Assembly (NCBI GenBank): GCA_916048095.2 | Contig: OU696585.1 | Coordinates: 2,538,645 to 2,602,644 of the forward strand | DNA: 64,000 bases | From: Sacculina carcini | Taxonomy: Eukaryota > Arthropoda > Thecostraca > Sacculinidae | Direction of reading: 5' to 3' | Part shown: one piece after another, positions 49,301 through 61,700 of the stretch | Layout: the number at the start of each line of letters is the position of its first letter | Position numbering within the stretch: position 1 is the first letter of the stretch | Notes under the pieces: model-generated | Told to the model about the DNA's origin: nothing | Database searches by the model: none | The model's input: only the letters and a program-made list of their open reading frames with translations | Program-made: the position numbers and the translations under genes

Positions 49301-52300
49301 TGTCAGGTATCTTGCCGTATTCTTACATTGCTACCTTGTGTCTTTGATATCTTGTTAGATTAACGTACCTGTAGACGCTCTGGTTGGCGCGTGGAAATGC
49401 GACCTGAACATATATCTGCTGAAAGGTTCCGGTGGAACAAAGTTCTCGTGTCCGGAAAACATCTACATCCTCTTCAACGCTTGGAATGAAGGTGAGATGA
49501 CGTCTCTTCACTTTTTGTGGACCACAATAGTGGCGCCAAGGAGGATCTGAAGGAACCGAAGGCCCCTCCCAAAATCCCAAGAAAATGTATCAAGCCTCCC
49601 AATGAGCCCCCACCCAAAATCCTGACCATGATCATTTCGAATACAGTTCGTCATATTTCGCCAAGCCCCAAATATTTTCCTTTGGCCCCCTCTGCCCCTC
49701 ACTGGAAAAATCCTGGCGCCGCCTATGGTTGACTGCCAGCATATTTATAATGCATTCACACAACCAATCAAACACAATGACAAAATAGACTGCTGAATAG
49801 GAAACCAGTGGAAACGTTTTAATAAGAGCCATCAAGCTGTGTAGACCAGTGGTTCTTGACCTTTTTTCTCTGATTCCCCACTTCTTAATGAGCCATCTCT
49901 CCATTTTCCACAACGGCGCTGACAAATTCAATAAATTCAGTTGTTACATCAGAGTAAATGTCAAGAGGTGATTAGAAACAAAAATAGACGAATTTGAATT
50001 GATAAAAACACACATTTGTTTTTCTGTCCAGCCTTATCTTCCTTAGACCTACGACCTTAGCTTCCCACTTGGCAACTCTTCCATTCCCCACAGGTTAAGA
50101 ACCACTGGTGTAGATCATTTGATCATAGCCGGTGATACATTGTCCACTAGGTAAAACTCAGCACCTACAGGAAACAATGCAAGGGTGTTGATGATGTCTG
50201 GAAAATATCATCATTTATCTGTGGTGCTTCAGCCGAAAACTCACGAAATATACTGTTATGGAGCTGACAACTCCATATAAAATATTGGGCCACAAACGTT
50301 GCGCACATATATTGTTGTGGAGTTTCGACTGAGAGAATAGGTTTTTTGTTTACGTTGGGATTACGAAAACTACGAGTGTATGAATATTGTGTGATTGTGT
50401 ATAAAAGGTTGTGATTGAGAACCTGCGTTTCCAGATTCTGAGAACCTACGTTGTAACAAATGGCGACGAGGATGGGATTTCTGGATGTTTGAAAATTCTG
50501 GAAATTTGCTTATTTGTTTCCGAAGTTTTTCGACGTGTTTTGTTGGTTCTGCATTTACTTTTGCGTGTCTCTACATACAACGCAATTTTTCAACGTGCAT
50601 TTAGACTACTGCTCTGTCAATTTCGCTAAAATATTGTACTTACGTAAAGGGCAATATTACCGATAGCGAGATGGCCGATCTACAGGAGGTACTGAAGTTG
50701 ATGCAGGAACAGCTGTTACAACAGCAACAACAGATGACACTGCTTACACAAGCACTGCTGACATCAGGGGTTTCACAAAATGCTGGTAATACTGCTGTTG
50801 TGCCTAATTTTGCGGCTTTTGACGCTAGTGCGGAGTTATGGTCGGACTATTGGTCCAGATTTCAGACATTTCTTGGTGCACACTCCATTGCTGAAGGCAA
50901 GCAAGCGCAGGTTTTTCTAACCAATCAATCGCCGTCCGCATACAAGCTACTGTCCAATTTGGCTCGACAGAAAAGTCCTCCAAAAGACATAAATGAGCTG
51001 ACGGTGAGCGAGATCACTGCTTTCATGGAGGATCAGTTCAACCCGAAAAAGTTTGTCATACGGGAACGATTCAGATTCTGGTCGAACATGCAAAGAAATC
51101 CGGGAGAAAAAATACAAGAACTAGCCGCGCGTATTCGCCTTGACGCGGTTACATGTGATTTTTCTGCGATCAAAGATGCACAAGATGAGGCGCTGCGCAC
51201 TCGTTTCATATGCAGTGTCAACAACGAGGCGATTCTCAAAGCTCTCTTCAAGGTACAGGATGATGAGCTCAATTTCTCCAAAGCAATCACAATTGCCTTG
51301 GAAGTCGAAGAAGCGGCCAGAGTAGCCAAGGAGACCGTGTACGACACCACAAAAACTGTGAATCGTGTGGGCCCAGAAACGTCTTGTAAAAAGTTAAACG
51401 ACACGCGTGCTTCAACAGCGTCTGGCAGCTCGGATGCCAACACTACTACTAAACCACCCGAGCTGAAAACACCAATATGTTTTCGATGCTCCAAACCGGG
51501 TCATAAGGCGAACATGTGTGCTCACAAAGAGGACATTTGCAGGTATTGCCAAAAGAAAGGTCATCTCGAAGCGGCATGTTTACAGAAAAAGCGATCGCTA
51601 AAATTTTCACGTCAACCACCATGAGTCAGAAAAATTTCAACTGATGACCTGCTACAAATTTCTCGTGAAAAACTACTGTTGCCAAAGTTTGAGGTGCCAG
51701 TTACAATTGATGGACTACCGTGCACTATGGAACTAGATACAGGTGCCGGAGGCAACTTCATATGCGAAAATGTGTGGTCAAAACTTGGTAAGCCGGCACT
51801 AGAACAAGTGCAAACCGGCTACAGGTCAGCAAGTGAGCACTCCCTGCCAATTCTGGGAAAATTTCAAGGTCAGACCAAGGCGCATGGCTCTACAATACAT
51901 TGCTGCCTCCCATTCGTGGTCACGTCCGTACCCAACTTGAATCTACTGGGTCGGGACGCTATTGCAGCACTACAGATATCTGTGGACTCAGTGGTTGAGC
52001 AGGCATGCGAGAATGCTGGCGAACCATTGTCCATTTACAAGGTCGATGGAAGTCACTCCGACAATTCAATTGATTCCGACCTACAAAAGCCATGCTACAC
52101 ACTATGTGAACAATTTCCAGACTTGTTCAATGACGAACTGGGTTGTCTCACTGATTTCCAACTTGAAGTGAAGTTCAAAGATGGTGCCCAACCAGTTTTT
52201 TGCAGACCACGGTCGGTCCCATTTGCTGTACAAGAGGATTTGTCGAACTGCTACGATATCGGCATAAAAAGAGGCCTTTGGGAGCCTGTTCCTTTTTGTG

Positions 52301-55300
52301 ATTATGGTACTCCGGTGGTACCGGTGCGGAAGCCAGTGAAGTCTGGCAACACACCGAAGCTATGAGTGTGTGGCGATTACTCAGTCACAGTGAACCACCA
52401 GCCGGAGATTCACAGACAGCCGATTCCAGACATCGAAGATTTGATGCGCAAGATGGGCGGAAATTACGGTTTCACGAAAATCGACCTAGCAGACGCTTAC
52501 AATCAAATTCCGCTCTCGCCAGAAAGCCAGAAGCGACTGGCACTGAATACACATCGAGGCGTATTACTGCAAAAGCGTCTCCCGTTCGGAATTTCGTCTG
52601 CCCCGGGTTATTTTCAATCCATTATCAACAGACTTACCTGTGATTTACCTGGAGTGGTAACATATCTTGACGATATCCTGGTGAGCGGTAAGGATGCCAC
52701 GGAACATGTTCAAAATTTGCGCTGTTTTTTGACCGACTACAGTCCAAAGGTTTACGTTGTCGTCTGGAGAAGTGTCGATTTGCAGCTGCTACCGTTGAGT
52801 ATCTGGGGTATACTCTTACAAAGAACGGTATACGCAAAGGTGCAAAGGCAGCACTGAAAATGCAGCACTGAAAATGCCAGCACCAAAAGATCGAAATGGT
52901 CTTTCGTCTTTTCTCGGGTCTGTTGAATTCTACAGAAAATTTATACCCGATCTCGCGACAATTGCGGAGCCGCTGTACCGGTTGACAAGAAAAAGCAGTG
53001 TGTGGACGTGGGGAGAAGATGAAGAAAGTGCGTTTCGAAAACTGAAACAACCACTGGCTTCCGACGTCACTCTGGCACCTTTTGACACATCACTTCCGGT
53101 CGGCATCGCATGAGACGCATCGGAAGTGGGACTGGGTGTCGTACTGTTCCACAGGTATCCGGACGGTTCCGAAAGTCCGGTGCGTCACGCATCGAAGGTA
53201 TTGACAGACTGCCAGAGGCGCTACAGTCAGATCCAGAAAGAGGCGTTGGCTATCGTATTTGAGTTGCACAAGTTTCACCAATACCTCTACGGTCGACGAT
53301 TCATATTGGTGACAGACCATCGACCTCTGCTGAGTCTTTTCGGGCCTTAAAAATCCACCCCAAAACTGGCAGCCAATCGTCTGGCAAGGTGGGCATTACT
53401 ACTCAACTAGCATCAATACGATATTGAGTACCGCAACACCGGACAACACGGTAATGCAGATGCACTGAGTAGGGTACTTTCAGAGTCTGATCCGGATTTC
53501 GATACCGCCGAGACGGAGAACGACTTTGACACCGTATGTACGATACAGACTCTCGATCAACAGCTCAAGACGGTAAACGCCACTACCTTACGTAAATCTT
53601 CGGAAAAGGAGGCATCAATCACTGCGGTGATGCGGTTTTGTCGAGAAGGCTGGCCCCCGGCTGCTTCAGATACAGAGGAGGTGAAGTACTATCGTAACAT
53701 TGCTGAATCATTGTCCGTCTTGAACGGAGTGCTGCTGTATGGTTCCAGAGTGGTAATCCCAAGAGATCTACGGAAGGCGGTACTACAAATATTACACATT
53801 GGTCATTTCGGTGCCCAGCGAATGAAACAGTTGGCGCGCACAGCGGTCTACTGGCCGAATATAGACAGGGACATCGAGGAGAAGTGCCGCAGTTGTGAGT
53901 CCTGCGCTGAACATCGTAACTTACCTTCAAAGCTCACAAACCATCCGTGGATGCTTCCGGAAAAACCATGGAGCAGGTTACATGTGGACCATGCTATAAA
54001 TTTTCTCGGACATAACTGGTTAGTTGTTACGGACGCCTACACCAAATACCCCTGCATTCATCCAACTCAGTCGATTTCTACCAAAACTACGACAGAACTA
54101 CTGGAGCAAGATTTTGCTCATTTCGGCTATCCACACACTATTGTGTCCGACAACGCAACGTGCTTCACGGGGGAGGAGTTCGGAAGGTGGTGCTCCGAGA
54201 GGGGTGTTACTCACCTTACGGGTGCCCCTTACCACCCATCCACCAACGGGGCAGCAGAGCGCTTGATCCAAACGTTCAAACGTGCGATGCGCAAATCCAC
54301 GCTTACGCCGTTGTTGGCTCTTCAAGAATTCCTAATGCAGTTTCGGCGCACTCCCACGACAAGCGGCTACTCTCCCAGCGAACTGCTCAATGGGCGCCAG
54401 ATGTGTACGCTGGTCGACACGTTGCTGCCTTCTCCGGTCCACACGGCTCAGCGTCAACAAACTGCGTTGGTGAAAAGGCAGAATCAAACTGTACGTCTGC
54501 GGTCTTCGGGAGATCCTCATCAGTACATCAATGGAGACCCCGTCTATGCACTGTACTGTGGCCCTAGGCGCGATCGGGATCCTCGGTGGGTTCAAGCCGT
54601 TGTGCTGAAAAATACAGGTTCGTGTACTTACGTCGTGAAGGTTCTACCGAGAGGCCCTTACTGGAGACGACACGTTGACCAGTTGCGACAACGTCACGTT
54701 TCGCCTCACGATACGGAGCCGGGCGAGACGTGCATAACAGAAAGTTCTGGTGATTCATCAGAACACACGGCTACGACTTCAGAGCCAGTTGCGGAGGAAA
54801 GTACTGCAAGCACTGCGGCGGGTTCGAGTGATGGTGGTAGTCTGAGGCGGTCGCAGCGTACTCGACAACGCCGTCGGTACTGGCCGTGCGAAGACTACGT
54901 CTTCCAATCATAGGGGGAGGTGTTATGGAGCTGACAACTCCATATAAAATATTGGGCGACAAACGTTGCGCACATATATTGTTGTGGAGTTTCGACTGAG
55001 AGAGTGGGTTTTTTGTTTACGTTGGGATTACGAAAACTACGAGTGTGTGAATATTGTGTGATTGTGTAATAAAGGTTGTGATTGAGAACCTGCGTTTCCA
55101 GATTTTGAGAACCTACGTTGTAACACATACAATTATTCAAAACTACCAAGCTGCTCCAAGATCAGGCAATAATTGATAGGAAGTTAATTTTTTGAGAGAG
55201 CGAAAAAAGATATGAAATGGAATACCTGATAATAACTCTTCATAGAAGTAATACTCTATGGCTTCGTATTACGCTTAGCACCTAAATTTTGCTTCCCAAA

Positions 55301-55738
55301 CATCTCCAGTAATCTAGAATACTGCCTGCCTTTACTACAAGATCTCACTTATCCATTTCGACCAAGTCAACGGTGAACTCACCAGCATTCAAATATAGCA
55401 TACATCTCCTGGTTGAATTCGTATGAGGTATTGTTGTGTGCCAGTGAAAATGACGACGACGGTCTATGAATTACTTTGGAAATTCCATCAGTTGAGTGTG
55501 TTCGATTAATCTTTCACTCACTGGCACAAAAATGGCCGCCTTCAATATTGCATCGGTTCGACACTGTTTTTTTGTCTTTTTCCACCGCTGTACACCTCAT
55601 AGAACATGCCCTCACGCGATATTCTGATATCCTGTATGTCTGTCTTCTGACATTTTACCCGAATAAAAAAAAATTGGCTGTCTGTGTGTGTATGTGTGTG
55701 TATGTGTGTGTATGTGTGAAAAACGGCGTGCGCTGCAT

Positions 55739-55779
<41 letters not shown>

Positions 55780-58700
55780 TACACAGACTACACACAAGCG
55801 TGAACACGTTCACGAACATGCACTTACTTAGAATCTCGTTCGACTATCAAAAGTCATTCAGTGCATTTTTCGTTGAAATTGTTGCAAGCAGTGTCCATCA
55901 AGAATTAATATCGAAGAAAATGACGTCCCAAAAAAGACAGAGAAAAGATAGTTTGATGGCAAGACGTTTTCATGGTGAAAATAGAATGTTTGTTGGTAAA
56001 TTCACAGTGTTGAAAGCTAATAAACTGCTATTTTCTCGCAGACGATATGTGCTATTTTCCCGAGGAGGACAAATTGGCCAGCTACTTACTGGCATCGTCT
56101 GGCAAAGTGTATGTGGGCAGTCGTCGCTCTTACAAGGGTCGAAATTGGGCATTCGGCCAATACCAGCGTTACGTGCTGCCCGCCGTCGAGATGGCGCTGC
56201 GGTACTCATCTATCAAGGCAACCGACCGCGCCAACCCTGAGCGCGTTGTTCGCGCTCTCACCAACCAGGTGCCCCCAGAAGTTTAAAAATTATATTCACT
56301 TCTATAAATGAAGAGCTTGTGTTTTTTTCATATACACATATATGGCTAAATTTTATCTAAACCATATGCATGACTAAATTATATTTGAATTATATGAAAT
56401 ATCTAGTTAAATATATTTAATTTCCCAAATTCTGTATGTGTCAAAGATTAAGAGTTTCTTAAATGTTATGTTTTCACTTTTTATATTGGTATTGATATAA
56501 TTATACAGTGTTAAATTTGTGTTGGTCTGACACATACCGTATTTAATTCCATTCAATAAAACTTTCTGCAAATTTACCGTTGAACTACGTTCAACCCGTC
56601 TTTTTTTAAGTTTTGTGCAAAATGGTGGATGTATTATAATAATGCTTGTATATTTCAACAAAACGCCACACAATAAAAAAAAAATCAGTAATAAATAATA
56701 AATGGAATCACAACACCAAAAAAACAATCAAAAATGTGTTTTCTGTGCACGCAACTCGATGCACACATAAAACACACACGCTCACACACACACACACATA
56801 TATACAGACGAACACACAAGCTGATAAAAAACACATTTCTCATAATCCGCCGTGGTTTCTTTCACAGCTGAACTCGAACGCTCACCGAGGGGTGCTGCAA
56901 GGTCGCTGGAATGGTAGTTACGAAGATGGTACCGCGCCGTGGGCCTGGACCGGCAGTGGCGCCATATTCAAAGAGTATCTGGAAAACAGAGGAGAAAGAC
57001 CGGTGCTCTACGGACAGTGCTGGGTATTTTCGGCAATCTTGGTCACCGGTAAGTGCGCGCAGTGTTGAAGGCTATCCCTGTCCGAAATCACGCAAAAATC
57101 ACCGAAAATCTCGACCAAAACTATTCGTCGAAATCTCTTTTGCAAATTCCCCTGGTTGAATTTCCCGGTGAATCACCGAATAAGCCTCCGGTCATAATGT
57201 CACAAAATCCTCGCTAAGATCTTCAGCAAACCTCCCGGTAAGATATTGACTAAAATCTCCATTAAATCACAGCAAAACCACTGACTGAATCCCCAGAAGA
57301 ATTCCAGGCAAATATTTCAGTCTGAATTGGGCGCAAAATCACCATAAGAACCATCATTTGCACAACTTATTCTACGCCGTTTTGTGGAAATCATTGTATA
57401 AAGTGTTGATTGTAATTGAAGATCGAATACACCCAAAGCACTGTGAGGTTTCTTTGGAAAATTTCATTTTAAGTATCTTCGTGTCTGCGTGTGTGTGTGT
57501 GTGTGTATGTTTCCTCGCCGAGTTGATCTGGACACGATTGAGATCTACACATCTGCATCTTGCAGTTGACATAATTTTCTTCAAATTTCTTGCATTTGTT
57601 TTTGGATTTGTGACATGCACACATCGACACAACGTCTGAAAATCTTACATACCATTCTCTATGAATTTCCTTCGATCCGGTTGTGTGTATGCATCTGTGT
57701 GTCTGTTTGTGTGTGTGTACCGTTAGCTTGTCGTGCTCTGGGCGTGCCATGTCGCAGTGTGACCAACTTCGATTCGGCCCACGACACCGACGGCACCCTC
57801 ACCATCGACCATTTCTATGACGAGAATGGCAACAAGCTTGACGTGAGTTGAAGATCAACGAGAACTATGACAACGCCACCAGAATTTTCATCAACATTTA
57901 TCATTTCCTATACCAGTGGTTCTTAACATGTGGGGAATTCCCCACCGGTGGGGAATGGAATAGTTGCCAAGTAGGAAGCTAAAGGTTGGATAGCAGTACA
58001 AATGTGTGTTTTTATCAATTCAAATTTGTTAAAAAAATGGTTTCCAATGCCTCTGGACATTTACTTTGATGTAACAACTGAATTTATTGAATTTATCAGC
58101 GCTGTTGTGGAAAATGAAGAGATGGCGCATTAAGAAGTGGGGAATCAGAGAAAAAAGGTCAAGAACCTGTAGTTCCGCATTCCCCGCAACCGTCATTGTT
58201 GCTTCGTTCTCCGTCATGTCTCGGTAGACAACCAGAAATTAGGAAACGTGTAATTACAGTCTCGAATAAACTCGGAATGACTGAACGAATATAAATACTT
58301 AGATAATAACAAAAGATAACAGTAACCCGTGAGTGAACAAACGACTCAATAAACCACCGGGTAACAATAACCCGTGAGTGAACGAACGACTCAATAAACC
58401 ACCGCGACCGCCGTAAATCCCATTTCAACACAACGCAACACCGCCGCACGCTTCACACACACTGCCCAACATTCACTCTCCAGTTCACGCGTTGAGAATC
58501 GCCCGATGCAGGCGATCGTTTGTACATTCATCCAATAATCAACCAATCAGAAAACAATACGCCAATACGTCATCAACGCCTGCAAGTTCACACACAAGCA
58601 TACATGCACGCTCGCACACACGCACACGCAGGCTACCCGCACGCGCAGGCTATAAGCCACGCCTCAAGACACTGCACCGCAAACAGTCAGCTGATACAAA

Positions 58701-61700
58701 TGCCTTAATGCGCAAGCATCTCCACTTCACACTACACCCCACACTGATCTCCAAGATCACAACATAAACACCGGGGAGGTGGTCGCCGTACCCGCGCCCC
58801 TCTCAGAACGCCTTCGGCTGGCACGGTCGTCGGTTCCCGTCTATCAGCATCAACTTCTGGACGTGCTGCATCATCATGAACTCCAACAGCGTCGACTCGC
58901 TCCTGTACTGACGATGAAGCTCGTCCAGAGACATCTGCATTGGAAGTGGAGTGGGACACGGGACCACCGACCCACAGCGGAGAGTCGTTGGTTGATGACA
59001 TATCGTCGGGTGGCTCGGCTTCCACACCATGCTCGTTTCTGCGTCGAAGATCTCGGATATGACGCGGCACACCGTCAACCTCGACCACCTGCTCAGACAC
59101 AACACCACTTACCACTCCTTGTGCCGACCGCTCGGTGCATCTGGTCCCACGCTGACGAACCCATACTGCGTCACCAGTCGTGAATCTAGACCGCCCACTA
59201 CCGGAAATCTCTCCTTCTCTTGGCTGGTTAACCCGAGGTCTCGCGTAGTCTCGTACTCTATAGTTGTAGACACAATTGGCTGGTGCACTGTCTCCAGTCT
59301 CTCCGTCGCGAGGCGTGACGTTATATAAATGAACAGCCTCAGTGATGCTGCAACCCTTTCTAGCAGCAATGACTTTCACGGTCCTATGATTGCGCTCAAC
59401 AATCGCATTCCCACTTGCAGCATACGCCGCTCTGAAACGTAGCTTGATGCTCCACTGTGCTGCAAGCGCCGCAAACGACCGACTTCTGAAAACTGTATCG
59501 TTGTCGCAAAGTAGTTCAGCTGGTGCACCTCTCTCAAAAAATATCCTCTCCAAGTGCTGTATGACCTGATAACTGTCGGCCGCACGCAGTTGTCTCCACA
59601 AGCTAAACCGCGAAAGGCCACAGTCAACGACAGTCAGGTACGACTGATTGTCGTAATGAGTAACGTCAATGGCCAGGCGACTCCAGATATCAGCAACGTT
59701 CAGCGCGCCGTGTCGCCATTTGACCGGTGCCGGATCGATAGCGTTGCATACATCACAACGACGAACCACCTCGCGTACATCCGATCGCTTCACAGGTCTA
59801 GCGAGGTCACGTTTGGCAAAAAATAATGTTCGACGTATTCCTGGATGCCCTGCTCGCTAATGAATGTTTACAATATCCTCGGCGACTGAGCCACGGACTG
59901 CTGGAGCCGCAGCTGCCGCGCCTACAGCTGTTGATTCGCTGCCAAGCTAACTGGTTGGCACACGCGTGAAAGCATCTGCCAAATTTTCGGCGGATCGAAC
60001 CAGCCGCACCTTCACTCGTAATCCGAGTTCATCCACCATCTGTTTGATGAGGCACACTCTCCGTCGTATCAGCATTTCGCCATGCGCTTTTGTCCGGAGC
60101 CTGGCACAACCGCTCAGTGCATCACCAATCCAATGGTGAACAGTTGCAGAATCCGTGCGGAGGTCTATCACTTTCATACCCCACGAAACGGCCATGTTGA
60201 TACCTCTGATGGCAGCGTCCAGCTCGGCCATGTTGATATGAGTGACTTCATCTCGACGAAGCCAGCATGCGTCCTCGATTACTACCGAGTCCTTAGTCTC
60301 CAACACCACTCCGAGAGCAATCGCGCTGGCATCAGTCCACACAGTTACCTCTTCTCCGGTCACCCGCCATACTCCCCGCGCTGGATCTTCATTCTTGAGT
60401 CTGTTAATGACATTTGAAATTTTGTTCTCCACAGACCGGTCATCAATGACATCATCCCATCCTTGAGTCACAGAATTCACACACCGCTTCATCCAGGAAG
60501 CGGCAGGTCTTAACCATCCAGCCACCAGTAGATGAGCAACCAGACGGCCGCACCACGAAAACACCGACCTGCGAGTCATTGGCCCATTAATTGGTGGTAT
60601 AGGATTATCCCTGCTCCACGCCAATCAGTTCTGCTGTCGCCGAACGCTCAGAACCAGTACACGACATGAGGGGTCGGCCCGCACTGCGGTTTTACAGGTC
60701 AGCCCATATCTGGAGAGATGCTTGCTCACTTCATCTGCGCTCAACACAGACTCATCGACAAGAATGTCGTCAATGTACGATGAAGCTGCTCTGTCGACAT
60801 TTGGATCTTGCTTACACACGAAGTTGACGATCTCTTTCATTATGATAGGAGCCGCACTTAGCCCGAACCCCAGCCGAGTCAGACAATATCGCTTGTTAGA
60901 TATTATTACTGTTTGGCCTGACTTTGGATTTATTCTTTTGGCTGACTGCCATGAGTGGGATGAGTCCTCTTACTGGCCCATGAGCGCGTTCATCGTATTC
61001 AACGAGCCATCCGGCGTCAATCCAAGATTGTAGCTCTGACCGGTACTCATCGCGAGCATGTGGAGCAATCGCATATTCAGCCGTCCGGTTCGTCAGCACA
61101 CTCGGACGTTGCGACCACTTCCACTTCACTCTCCACGAGTTTTTATTTGCATCGAAATATGCCACGAAGTCTTTGCCCTCAAGCTCACATCCACCACCCA
61201 CACCTCTCCCATTCGCTGCTGCCGCAGCACACAGTTCCCGCTGAGCAAGTGCATCTTCTACTCCCCACGTCAGTTTCCGCCTCGAGTCCAACATCATGCC
61301 ACCCATTGTCACAATACCGTCAAGTCCGAGAATGAAATCAAAACCGGCTGGCCGGTGCTTCACCACCAGCACGCTGAGCTCGAATGCCTTGCCTCCGTCC
61401 AACGCGATCTGCGCTGGCCAACTACCCTGACATATCATCTGAGCTCCGCTAATAGTCAACAACGACTCACCATGAAATTCCGCCAGCCCTCTGCACAACG
61501 ACTCCGATATTATACTCCTAGTACATCCAGTGTCAACTAACGCAAGACACTGAACGTCGTTGACTAACACACGAGTGGTGACCATCGGCGCCGTTTCGGT
61601 AGAGGAGAAGAGAATGGCACCTACGTCTCCCCTCCTTGGCCGTTTTCCGGACAGCGTGAACAGATATGCCCGATTTCACCACACTTGAAACACGTGGGCC

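Larger units (their letters stand above)
50254..55125 (+). mobile_element. Ty3/gypsy (Mag-clade) LTR retrotransposon, full length but decayed
   Basis: 4872-bp element at the orthologous position in transglutaminase copy 2, same LTRs, primer-binding site and purine tract. Domain order is Gag, protease, reverse transcriptase, RNase H, integrase. Gag and the first part of pol share one reading frame interrupted by TGA at 51622 and 52363. A frameshift lies near 52725, and further stops are at 53111, 53348 and 53408. It cannot make a complete polyprotein. Confidence 0.93.

Noticed and set aside
55476-56240. 254-codon ORF overlapping transglutaminase exon 5 of copy 2
   Set aside because: Wrong frame relative to the conserved transglutaminase exon 56042-56268, and broken in copy 1.
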